Source: Cupriavidus taiwanensis
GTDB taxonomy: Bacteria > Pseudomonadota > Gammaproteobacteria > Burkholderiales > Burkholderiaceae
Direction of reading: 5' to 3'
Assembly: GCF_900250075.1 (NCBI RefSeq)
Contig: NZ_LT977071.1
Span: 2,065,901-2,129,900 of the forward strand
Length of the DNA: 64,000 nt
Shown here: piece by piece, positions 27,291 through 36,228 of the stretch
Layout of the letters: every line of letters begins with the position of its first letter
Position numbering within the stretch: position 1 is the first letter of the stretch
Notes under the pieces: generated by a model
The model's input: the letters and a program-made list of their open reading frames with translations, nothing else
Told to the model about the DNA's origin: nothing
Databases searched by the model: none
Position numbers and translations under genes: made by a program

Positions 27291-29646
27291 TCAGGACTGA
27301 ATTGGAACGATGCCGGCACCGGTCGATTCAGCCCCCATCGTCTGATACTCGCACAAGGGTAGCTCGCCCTTGGGCAGGCTCGTATGTGGTTCACGCCCCC
27401 CAGGCCCCACAAACAAATGCTGCGCCCCCTTAAACGTAGTCATCCCCGGCGCATGCACCTCAATCGTGTTCCCGAGCACCCGGATCTGCGCCCCTGCCGC
27501 ATTCAACAGCACATGCTCCTTCGCTTGGACATTGACCGCGCCCTGAGACGAGGACACCGTCACCAGCTTTTCCGCGGCAATACGACCCTGGCCCTGCAAG
27601 CTGGCAACACCCACCTTCCCGCTCGCCGCATGCATGGCAATCCCCGCCGCGGACTCACCCCCACCTTTGCCATGCGTAAACAAGCTCAGCCCATCAGCCA
27701 CCGCCACCGACAGATTCCCACCCGCGGCCACATTGGCATCCTTCTGCGCCGCCACCGTCAGCTGCGTACCCGCAACCAGCACTGCATCGGCGGGCGTGGT
27801 TGCGGCGATGCCCTTGGGTGCTGACACCTGCAGGTGGGGCTCGTTATAGGCAGTGGCGCTGGCCTTGCCATCGGTTCCTGTTTCCGTATGGCGCAGCACT
27901 TCGGTGGTGTGCTTCAGCTTGGCGATGGCGGGCAGTTCGGCGGGAGCCGGTTCGTCCGGCAAGTCTGCCTTCTGCTTGCGCGCGACATCGGCCAGCGAGG
28001 TCAGCAGTTCGGCACTGGCTTCCACCTGCGTTGCAGCGCCCTCGCTGTCGAGCAAGGGCACATTGGTGCCGGCGCCGTGCGCGGTCAGCAGCATGCCTGC
28101 GCCGCCTCGCAAGGCGCCGCTGTCTGCGGTTTCCAGCACGGCGCCGTGACCGAGTGCTGCCTGGCGGGCATTGTCGCGTTGTTCAAGGTGGTGGCCCAGC
28201 GTCAGGGCTGAGGCCGCTTGCGTGGTGGATAGCAGTGTGCGGCTTTGTCCCGAGGTATCGTCGAAGACCAGCTGGTTGTAGCCGCCGGTACCGTCCTGGC
28301 TGTGGCCGAGGGCCTGGGTCTTGATGCCGGACAGGACCGCATTGTGGGCGTGGCCTTGCTGGCCGTCGGGCTTGCCGTTGCCGTCCTGCTTGCCATCGGC
28401 GGCCTCGTTGCTGCCGGCGAACCACGCCGGTGCGTTGCCGGTGGCGTTGGCAGCGCCGGTCTGGTCGATGGCGGTCTGTGCGCCGGTGACGGTGGGTCGC
28501 GGGTGTAGTTGCCGGCCTTGTCCGTCAAGCTGCTGCGGGCGGTATGGAAGCGTTGCCGGCACTACCGTAAATTGGTTGCGGTAGAACGGCACGTCCGCGG
28601 CGGACGACGTACTTTCGGCTGGCGCCGCAGTAGGCTGGCCTGTCCCGAGCAATTGATCGATGACGCCCCGGAAGCGCTCGTTCAGGTTGTTGCGGGCGGC
28701 ATGCGTCACCGCCAGGACGACAAAGCGGCGCTCGTCGTCTCCTTGCACGCGCTCGTAGTCATAGTGGCCGGTCAGCACGAAGCGGCTGGCGGGCGCCAGC
28801 GTGCGCACGCTGCCCTCGCCAGAGAACGACAGGCGCCGGACTTCCAGCGCCTCCACCAGCTGCCGTGCATGGCGCTGCGCCTGGTCGCCGTCTTCGAACC
28901 AGTATTGGCCGGGATAGTCGGTGTCCTGCAGGGCCGGGGCAGCGGAATTGCCCTCGGCCGGCGCACCGGCCTCGGCGCTGCGCACCGCCTTGGCGCGGTA
29001 GTCCCAGCTGGCCACGGCGACGGCATTGGTCTGCAGCCTGCGCGCGCCTTGCCAGCGGTCGATCACGTCTTCGGCAGCGGTGGCATCGGCGCGGCCGAAG
29101 CGGATGCTGGCCTGTTCATTGTCCTGGAATACATCGTTGGCATCGGCGATCACCATGCGGTGCGTGCCGAGCGCCTCGCCGTCGCCGGCTTCATGTTCGA
29201 AGTAATAGAACAAGCCTTCTTCGGCGAGCAGGCGCGTCACGAAGTCGAAGTCGCTCTCTTCGTACTGCGTGACGATGCTGCGGCGCGGATAGGCCGAGGC
29301 GTCGCGCAGCGCCCAGCGCCACGCCGGCACCAGCTTGCCCTGGCCGTTGTAGTCGCCGAACACGCTGTCCACCACGTCGACCACCGACATGTCCTGGAAC
29401 AGGAAGCTGTCGCGGCGGTGGCGCAGGAATGCCAGCCAGGGTTCCACCACCATCCGGTAGCGCGCCAGCCCACCATTGGCGCCCACGCGCTCGAAGCGCG
29501 TGACGTGGCCATGGAAGGGCCGCAGCGTGGTGCGGCTGCGCTGGGTCAGCAGGTCGATGCGCACGGCCTGGCCCAGCAGGCTTTGCGCCTCGATGCCGGC
29601 GTTATCCGATACCGCCGTCAGGTCGATGCGGAACCCGCCGCCGTCC
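27291..29646 (-). pseudogene. Degenerate vgrG: 5' end lost and spike core deleted
   Basis: The gene is nearly identical to the vgrG at 36229 but two parts are missing. The 5' end is gone: homology stops at about 29646, inside the N-terminal domain, so at least the first 45 codons and the start are absent; the first ATG in frame is at 29564. An in-frame 315-bp deletion near 28467 removes 105 residues that in the other copy include WVRVATPVAGANWGGVALPR and GQEVVVEF, the OB-fold core of the spike. The needle and a distinct C-terminal tail (REPHTSLPKGELPLCEYQ) remain. A working trimeric spike is unlikely. The tail may still be a recombination donor. Confidence 0.85.
27400..29646. repeat. vgrG duplicate, partner of 36330-38885
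   Basis: Nearly identical over its length to the intact vgrG except for a 315-bp internal gap. The homology ends at 29646 on the right and just after the FVGPGG codons on the left. Confidence 0.85.
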
Positions 29647-29654
29647 CTGCAGCC

Positions 29655-30058
29655 GTCATGTGGCCCAGCAGATGCCCGTACATGCCGATACGATCTTGGA
29701 AGCTACGTGGCCGCTCAGTTGCAACGGCATCATCGGCGCTTCAAATTGGAGCGCACGAAGTTTGGCTAGCAGCCAGTCGCGCTCGTCGGGTTCCGCAGTC
29801 GCAGCGGCTACCTTGCCTTGCACTGCGTTGCGCTGCATTGCCACCACATCGCTGTTGGCCGCCAGGGCCGGCTCGGCACTCATGCCCGCTCCCGTGCAGT
29901 GCGAAGCGCCCCCGGATGCGCCACCAGTTCATGCTCCTGCGCCAAGCGCGCATCGGCCGTGACCAAGCGTTCGTCGAGTTCAGACCGCTGTGCCTCCAGC
30001 GCAGCCAGCCGCACTGCGGCCCGGCCCCCGGCGCGTTGGTCGCGCTGGAGCGCCGTTC
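29655..30058 (-). pseudogene. Fragment of clpV (tssH)
   Basis: The translated remnant reads [12 protein letters not shown] and LLAKLRALQFEAPMMPLQL then SACTGI, matching the middle coiled-coil and following linker of the ClpV at 39065 ([19 protein letters not shown]). Homology corresponds to about 40034-40432. It is more diverged from the intact gene than the adjoining vgrG copies are from each other, and stops and frame changes are present. Its ends abut the truncated vgrG and the stop of a DUF6708 gene. It is a scar of a duplicated clpV-vgrG junction. Confidence 0.8.
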
Positions 30059-30060
30059 AG

Positions 30061-31167
30061 TCAAACAGCCACCGACTCCCCTTGCGCTTTTCTACCGGTT
30101 TCACGAACAGCCTTCCATCGTAATGGCTCCTCCGGCCCAATCCCGTTCTCTCGTCGCTTTTGGCCGCAGTCGCTGTTCCATTCCTCCGGGAAGGTTGGCC
30201 ACTTGCACAGGCGTTCAGCCAAGCAATGCAATGGGGCCCAGATTGCTGTCATCAAAAAAGTGATCTGCGTCTGAGCCGAGTTACTGCCTCGCCCTCCAAT
30301 CTCGTCCAGCACTCGGGATGGGCCTAACTCGGTTTCCTCGATATGTTGCGACGGGGTATGAAACCCCTTACGAAGCCATTCGTGCTTATTGGGTGCTGGA
30401 ACCTTTTCGATGCCCTCTTCCATGAAGGTACGTATATATTGCCAAAGATTTTCTCCCGCAAGTTTGGGGCCGACCCATAGCACATCCTCACCCTTCCGTT
30501 CCGGATCTTCGTGATTCAACGGCGGCCAATATAGCACAAGGCCTCGCATCCGAAATTCCCCCCCGGCATTGTCTTGTCGGCGCTGACGCGCATTCTTATC
30601 GTGGATTTCGTGAGGCTCCATCTCACGGGGCGCACACCAATTTGGATGAGCCTGCACGCGATCCCAGTCAAGGACCACGTTACCACCATAACGACCTGGC
30701 CGAAGAACATAGACCTTACGCGTCGTGCGATTGAAGCGATAACGAGCACGAAGGTTAGTGAAAAAATTCGGCGTGATCTGTATGGGCCAAAAATATACGC
30801 CAAAGCCAATCGCACAACCAACGATCGCAGCCAAACAAAAAAATGCCACATCAAATGTCCCGCCCTCTATGATGTCCATCAACATAAAAGCCGCCGGAAT
30901 CAATGAAACGGCAAGGTAAAGAATCGATAGCAAAAACTCCAAAGATCTGTCCTCTTCACCGAAATTTGAAAGCTCTATAAAATGCTCGTTATAATCGAAT
31001 ATTGTTCTAACAAAATTCAACCCAGGTCTTACCAAAGATTTCGACTTATTGCTTTCATTCGGGAAATGCAACTCGGTACACTTATTTACATCAGCCACAT
31101 ATTCAACAGCCTCTTTCCTACCATTCCTATTTTGATACAGCCAAAAAGCTGACTCACAATCGAACAC
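30061..31167 (-). CDS. DUF6708 membrane protein, candidate orphan immunity (copy A2)
   Basis: The 368-residue protein is almost identical to the one at 18808 (two central membrane segments, RYRFNRTTRKVYVLRP, C-terminal CKWPTFPEEWNSDCG). It starts with GTG, preceded by GGAGG eight bases upstream (rightward on the map). It follows the 31264 copy by 96 bp on the same strand, so it may be cotranscribed with the VasX-like effector further upstream. It is the second DUF6708 after that effector; which of the two is the cognate immunity cannot be settled, but the nearer copy (31264) is the better guess. Confidence 0.78.
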   Translation of the reverse strand: MFDCESAFWLYQNRNGRKEAVEYVADVNKCTELHFPNESNKSKSLVRPGLNFVRTIFDYNEHFIELSNFGEEDRSLEFLLSILYLAVSLIPAAFMLMDIIEGGTFDVAFFCLAAIVGCAIGFGVYFWPIQITPNFFTNLRARYRFNRTTRKVYVLRPGRYGGNVVLDWDRVQAHPNWCAPREMEPHEIHDKNARQRRQDNAGGEFRMRGLVLYWPPLNHEDPERKGEDVLWVGPKLAGENLWQYIRTFMEEGIEKVPAPNKHEWLRKGFHTPSQHIEETELGPSRVLDEIGGRGSNSAQTQITFLMTAIWAPLHCLAERLCKWPTFPEEWNSDCGQKRRENGIGPEEPLRWKAVRETGRKAQGESVAV

Positions 31168-31715
31168 TTTTCGGCCTCCAAATTAATTCGCTCGCACGAC
31201 AAATGAACGCTTCCGCTAGCTAGACTAATAGACATTAACACTATCCCAGCATGCAGAAGCTAGTTAGCTCATCACTGGCTCACTTTTCTGGCTACTTCCG
31301 GCATTGGCAACAGGTTTCCATCGTAACGGCTCCTCCGGCCCAATTCCATCCTCCCGCCGCCTCATCCCGCAATCACTGTTCCACTCGGTCGGAAACGTGG
31401 GCCATTTGCACAACCGCTCAGCCAAGCAATGCAATGGGGCCCAGATCATCGACCCTACAAAGAGAGTCTGTGTTTGTATCGAGTCCTTGCCTCGTCCGCC
31501 GAGGTCGTCCAATGCTCGAGAGGGGCCCAATTCGGTCTCCTCAACGTGCTGCGATGGAGAATGAAAACCTTTACGCAGCCACTCATACTCATTGGGAACC
31601 GGAACCTTATCGATGCCATCCTCCATGAATGTGCGGATATACTGCCAGAGATTTTCTCCCGATCGCTTCGGCCCCACCCAGAGCACGTCCTCGCCTTTTC
31701 GCTCGGGATCGCTAG
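30061..31715. repeat. Segmental duplicate of 18808-20450 (DUF6708 pair)
   Basis: This is the intact partner of the duplication: two complete DUF6708 genes with a homologous spacer (31168-31263 against 19918-20011). Confidence 0.75.
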
Positions 31716-32361
31716 GATCGAACGGTGGCCAATACAGCACCAGGCCACAAATGCGAAGTGTGCCTCCTGCATTTTCCTGACGACGCTGACGCGCGCACTT
31801 GTCATCGATCTCGTCGGGCTCCATCTCGCGCGGCGCACACCAGTTCGGGTGAGCCTGCACACGACTCCAATCGAGCACGACGTTGCCGCCGTAGCGGTCG
31901 GGGCGCAGAACATATACCTTACGGGTTGTTCGATTGAATCGGTAACGGGCACGAAGATGGGTAAAAAAATTCGGCCCAATCTGATGTGGCCACATCGCCC
32001 AACCAAACAAGAATGCCCCCAGAGGGGCAAACCAGACCACAACCGTCAAAATATCGAAGCTGAACTCAAAAGAGATATATGCAGCGCCACCAATACCCAT
32101 CAAAACTGCAAACAATATGACGCACGCAAGCATAAACACAGTACCCCTATTCTCCTCCCCCATATTACTTAATTCGATGAAATGCTCATTATAATCCAGT
32201 AGCGTTCTACGCCAATTCAACATCGGCTTCTCAAAGCCCTTACCAGCTTGAGCAGGGGAAAACAATTTAGTATGCCGATTTATGTCGGCAACAAATTCAA
32301 TCGCCCTTTTTGCACCGATCTTTTTTTTATAATTATGCAATCCCGCCTCAACATCAAACAT
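31264..32361 (-). CDS. DUF6708 membrane protein, probable immunity for adjacent effector (copy A3)
   Basis: The start at the ATG at 32361 gives MFDVEAGLHN, aligning with the other copies; a GTG at 32370 would add three residues. The protein has two membrane segments (TVFMLACVILFAVLMGIGG and about residues 100-120), then RYRFNRTTRKVYVLRP and the C-terminal CKWPTFPTEWNSDCG. The N-terminal third differs clearly from copies A1 and A2 while the C-terminal half is nearly the same. It starts 17 bp after the VasX-like effector stop, so it is the likely antidote of that effector. Confidence 0.8.
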   Translation of the reverse strand: MFDVEAGLHNYKKKIGAKRAIEFVADINRHTKLFSPAQAGKGFEKPMLNWRRTLLDYNEHFIELSNMGEENRGTVFMLACVILFAVLMGIGGAAYISFEFSFDILTVVVWFAPLGAFLFGWAMWPHQIGPNFFTHLRARYRFNRTTRKVYVLRPDRYGGNVVLDWSRVQAHPNWCAPREMEPDEIDDKCARQRRQENAGGTLRICGLVLYWPPFDPSDPERKGEDVLWVGPKRSGENLWQYIRTFMEDGIDKVPVPNEYEWLRKGFHSPSQHVEETELGPSRALDDLGGRGKDSIQTQTLFVGSMIWAPLHCLAERLCKWPTFPTEWNSDCGMRRREDGIGPEEPLRWKPVANAGSSQKSEPVMS

Positions 32362-32378
32362 AACTATCACCCAATCTA

Positions 32379-35108
32379 TTAAATCTCTGATATCGCCTCT
32401 GCGAGCCCCTGCATCATCTTCTCTTCACTGACAAACGGAAGCTTCTTGCTACTTGCATGCCGAAATGGCTGTGCATTTAGCCAGTTGATCCATGCCTTTC
32501 CCTTTAAACCAGCTATTATCGCGGTTAGTGCGACGGAAACAATGGCGGTGATAAGGTTTACACGCGTCAACCAGATTGGCACTTTGTGAAACCCCGCACT
32601 CCAAAGAGTCCCGCCTATAGACACCACTCCCGACATTGCTCTGCCCACATAAGCCGCGGCAAGCTCCTTATTCCGCTCCTTAATAGCAACCACGCAGTCA
32701 ACCGCATCCCAGACGACCACGACCACAGCTCCCGCTGCAACATATCTTGCAGCGACTCCTTTCAGACGAAGGAGTTCGTCTCCCGTTACAGCCGCAACGC
32801 CCGCACGATGAGTCTTATATGCCCAATCAGGCACTGTTTTAAAGAATGCCTTCTCATAGAAGTCCGTTCGAACTTCCTTAAGCGTACCAACGACGGATGC
32901 CAATGCTCCCGCTAGCTCCGTCATTGTCCGCATGTCGCGACGCGCATCAGCTCGACCAATCGCCGGAAAAATAGACAGCGCCGCAATTGCACAGACGGCA
33001 TGCTTGATTCGCAATTCTTGCATGGCGCTATTTGCCCCACCTTCGCGAATTCTCGCCTCTATCCGACGCTGGATCGAATTGGCTTGCCTCAGCAGAGGTC
33101 GCTCAAGTGCCGCAGCTTGCTCTTGCTTAAGGAACGCCATCGCTTGAATGCCGAGTCCCCTCGCCAGTATCAGTGCCTGCCCCTGCGCGACAGCGTTTTC
33201 CATGCGGCTAGGCGCAAGCGCCTTTATCTTTCCCACAACTGCCGCAAACAATACCGCCGCCATGCTATCTTTAGCCGCCTTGCCAACTTTCACCAGCGCC
33301 TCTATACGCTGTCCAGGCTTCGCAGTGCCATCGGCTACAGTCTGCCATTCCTTCTCGATCTTCTCGGCGCTAGATAACGTTTTGCTCATGGACCCCAAGG
33401 CCGCCACCATGTCGGCATATGCCTTTTGAGTGCGGGCATTGTCCTTCGCTTCTTCAATAGCTTGACCGGGAACAGGCAAAGGATCGGCCAGTCGCTGCAA
33501 CGCAGCGACCAACTCCTGGCTTACCTGAGCATTGTTCAGGCTCAGCATTCGCCAAACCAGATTCTTCTTACCGGGTGTAAAGGTGTCCAGGGCAGCATAC
33601 CAGTCCCGCCCCCGGCTACTGTTGTCAAGCTGAAGCAGGATGGCGCACAACTGGCCGGCACAGCGCATACCGTCCCCCGATTCGATCGGAGCCGTCTCAC
33701 TGTATCGTGCCAATGCATTGTCGATAAAGCTGTCGGCCTTTAGCCAGACGATCAGGTCGTCGGCAAGACGGTCCAGCAACTTATCGCGCTTCTCGATCTG
33801 TTTCTGGTGCAGTGCGTCGAATGCGTGCACGGCAGCCATGTCACAGTTCGCGGCAATCTTAGCGAGCGCGTCCTCGTTTGCCTTCTTTTCGATCTCGCCC
33901 CGTTCCGCGACGCGCGTGTCTATGTCCTTTTGGATCGCCTCTCGCCTGCGCCGATTTAGCTCCTGTACAGAGATCAACTCGTAGGTGCCGTCAGGCCGCG
34001 GCAGTCTTACGGGCATCGGACTGTCAGAACCGGGATAGTGTTCGCCCATCCGTTCATGCACGTCACGAAGGTTTTCGGTCTGACCGTCGTACGTCGAGAT
34101 TACCTGTTTCTCCAGGGCCGCCCTGATCGTCTGTATACTGCGGCTTGCACTATCTTTCCATTCATTGCTGACCTTGTTGCTATCCGTCTCCTTCAACCAA
34201 TCCATATAGGGAATGGCAGCGCTCAGGTGATGGAGGCTCAATTCCTGTGCAATGCCTATCGCATCCTCGCATGCTACGACGGCGCCGTTGTTGTCTAGCA
34301 GGAACTTACGAATTCCCTCAAGACGCGGCCCATGAGCCTCTGCGTAAGCAGGTTGTTTGACGTGGACGGTATGCGGTCCTATTGCCATCCCAACCACCGC
34401 TCCCGCGGCATTCTCTACGAAATGCTTGCCGTTGCGCAGTTCGTCGTAGCTGCCCCAACTGCGCTCACGTGGCGTAGCGCCCATTAGACCGAAGCACTGC
34501 TCATTTCCGAGGCGCTGCAATGACTCACTGCGAAGCGCGGCGTACTCAAGCACTTGCTTGTCAAGTGACAACGGCTCACAGGAATCCTTCTGCTGGGTGT
34601 TGCCACCCAGCCATGCTGCGACGTTGAGGCGCTGCATGTACTTTGCACGATTCGGCTCGAGCTCCTGCTTCAAATGGCGGGCGTCAACAGGATCGGGATG
34701 GAACATATACCACAATGCCGTCACCTTCTTGGCATCTTCCAGCCACACCAGGCTGTTGTTGGCCTGGCGCGCATCCCGTGCGCAGGCAACTTTTGGCGCA
34801 GCATTCTCCGGCAACATCACCGGAAATTCATTCAGATAACCATGTGGGTGAACTGCATAGCCTTTCCATTCCAGTTCACCCACGCGTTCAATGCACAAGT
34901 ACAGAAAACCGGTGCGCAGCATGCGCACGACGTAACGGCCTGTCTTCAGCGGAACTCCGCCGGGGTTGGTTTGAAACTGCCCGCCGGGCGTATGGGCAGC
35001 AAGCAGTTCCATTCCCTCGGCTCTAGGACTGTATGCCGCTGCGTAGCGCGTAAACAGGATAGGCAGACCTTTGCGGTTGCATTGCTCGCACGGTGTAGCA
35101 CACGTCAT
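32379..35108 (-). CDS. VasX-like / BTH_I2691-family T6SS effector (module 2)
   Basis: The ATG at 35108 gives a 909-residue protein; a TTG at 35126 would add six residues and overlap the adaptor stop. It opens with CEQCNRKGLPILFTRYA and RMLRTGFLYLCIER, the same N-terminal plan as the module 1 effector, but the rest is largely different. The C-terminal region holds hydrophobic segments (AARYVAAGAVVVVVWDAVDC and VNLITAIVSVALTAIIAGL), suggesting membrane insertion in the prey. It follows a DUF4123 adaptor gene and precedes two DUF6708 genes, mirroring module 1. Confidence 0.82.
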   Translation of the reverse strand: MTCATPCEQCNRKGLPILFTRYAAAYSPRAEGMELLAAHTPGGQFQTNPGGVPLKTGRYVVRMLRTGFLYLCIERVGELEWKGYAVHPHGYLNEFPVMLPENAAPKVACARDARQANNSLVWLEDAKKVTALWYMFHPDPVDARHLKQELEPNRAKYMQRLNVAAWLGGNTQQKDSCEPLSLDKQVLEYAALRSESLQRLGNEQCFGLMGATPRERSWGSYDELRNGKHFVENAAGAVVGMAIGPHTVHVKQPAYAEAHGPRLEGIRKFLLDNNGAVVACEDAIGIAQELSLHHLSAAIPYMDWLKETDSNKVSNEWKDSASRSIQTIRAALEKQVISTYDGQTENLRDVHERMGEHYPGSDSPMPVRLPRPDGTYELISVQELNRRRREAIQKDIDTRVAERGEIEKKANEDALAKIAANCDMAAVHAFDALHQKQIEKRDKLLDRLADDLIVWLKADSFIDNALARYSETAPIESGDGMRCAGQLCAILLQLDNSSRGRDWYAALDTFTPGKKNLVWRMLSLNNAQVSQELVAALQRLADPLPVPGQAIEEAKDNARTQKAYADMVAALGSMSKTLSSAEKIEKEWQTVADGTAKPGQRIEALVKVGKAAKDSMAAVLFAAVVGKIKALAPSRMENAVAQGQALILARGLGIQAMAFLKQEQAAALERPLLRQANSIQRRIEARIREGGANSAMQELRIKHAVCAIAALSIFPAIGRADARRDMRTMTELAGALASVVGTLKEVRTDFYEKAFFKTVPDWAYKTHRAGVAAVTGDELLRLKGVAARYVAAGAVVVVVWDAVDCVVAIKERNKELAAAYVGRAMSGVVSIGGTLWSAGFHKVPIWLTRVNLITAIVSVALTAIIAGLKGKAWINWLNAQPFRHASSKKLPFVSEEKMMQGLAEAISEI

Positions 35109-35122
35109 GGGCTTCTCGCTGT

Positions 35123-36220
35123 TCAATCGGACAGTTGCGCATTCAGCGCTTCAGCAAATCCTGTATCCGGGTCATTTCTGATTGTTGCAAGCACTCCGTC
35201 CAAGATGGACTTCCATCTTTCGTTGCGCCAGTCTACTGCGGGCGCTTCGCCCCGATAGCGCCAACTACACCAGACAAAGTCCTTCAAATCACGGCCCGCC
35301 AGGCCTAGGGTGTTTCCCATATCAAGTAGTGAGTTCATTTGCCTGCCGTCAAGCTGATCTTCAAGTCTGATGGCATCCATAGCAAGCCTTTGCCACACGA
35401 GATTGCCAGCCGACGCCCCGTGAGCGCATTGCCATTGTTCCTTCTGGAAAAGCTGATGAATCTCGTGGCCGCTCGTCGGTTTGGCTCCGGTATCTGAGCC
35501 ATGTGCACACAACCAATGCGGATCAGCTGAATTCGTTAAGTCATCACCGATCAGTTGACCCAGGTCCATGGCCCCCCATGGCTGGACGATAGCCCACCAC
35601 TGCCTGACTGGCCCCAGCCATCGCATTTGCTGATCGTGGGACAACCGGGGCCACACCCTTTGCATTACGCGAGGATCCTGATATCGAAAGAGTCTGGACG
35701 GCCCGCCGCCAGGTGGCATCTGCACCCCCAAAAGGGCAAAATGGTCGGCGACTGTTGTAATGGGCTGATCAGAGAAAAGAATGGCGCAGAGCGATATGCT
35801 CACCAGCCGCTTTTGGGACTGTTGCCACGTCAGTTCCAGCCACCGTGCAAGTTGCTCTTGAGCCTTGGCTTCTGCAAGCGACCCCGTACCTGACGGGGCA
35901 GGAAACATAGCGCTAGGCATGGGAACTAGACAAGGCGCGGAATCTTCACGCCCCTTGAAGTGACTGTCAGGAACAGCAATTCGCTGGCTTGCTTCAATGG
36001 GAAAGTGCGAAGTAAAGTCCTCGGCCAGCTCTGCTTCATTCCATCGATCAAGCAACAAGTATGCGCAGATAGATTCTCTGGGGCCTGCCTTGGAGGCCAG
36101 GTCGGCATAGGCTTTCGACAGCGACTTGCACAGCGCAATAAACTGGAACCGACGGGGACTCTCGGATTCCCCAAGATAGGACATCGGTGTTGACGGGAGG
36201 GGTTCTTGCATTTGGACCAT
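35123..36220 (-). CDS. DUF4123 effector adaptor/chaperone (module 2)
   Basis: The 365-residue protein carries the DUF4123 pattern: AYLLLDRWNEAEL near the N terminus, RYQDPRVMQRVWPRL and LGPVRQWWAI. It begins 8 bp after the stop of the intact vgrG at 36229 and ends just upstream of the VasX-like effector start. The order vgrG, adaptor, effector, immunity is complete and intact here. The adaptor should couple the effector's N-terminal domain to the C-terminal tail of the VgrG. It shares the family pattern but little sequence with the module 1 adaptor, as expected if each is specific for its effector. Confidence 0.85.
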   Translation of the reverse strand: MVQMQEPLPSTPMSYLGESESPRRFQFIALCKSLSKAYADLASKAGPRESICAYLLLDRWNEAELAEDFTSHFPIEASQRIAVPDSHFKGREDSAPCLVPMPSAMFPAPSGTGSLAEAKAQEQLARWLELTWQQSQKRLVSISLCAILFSDQPITTVADHFALLGVQMPPGGGPSRLFRYQDPRVMQRVWPRLSHDQQMRWLGPVRQWWAIVQPWGAMDLGQLIGDDLTNSADPHWLCAHGSDTGAKPTSGHEIHQLFQKEQWQCAHGASAGNLVWQRLAMDAIRLEDQLDGRQMNSLLDMGNTLGLAGRDLKDFVWCSWRYRGEAPAVDWRNERWKSILDGVLATIRNDPDTGFAEALNAQLSD

Positions 36221-36228
36221 ATGACGTG

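Noticed and set aside
28509..30263. 584-codon plus-strand open frame across the vgrG relic
   Set aside because: Antisense shadow of vgrG, clpV scar and DUF6708; no family motifs.
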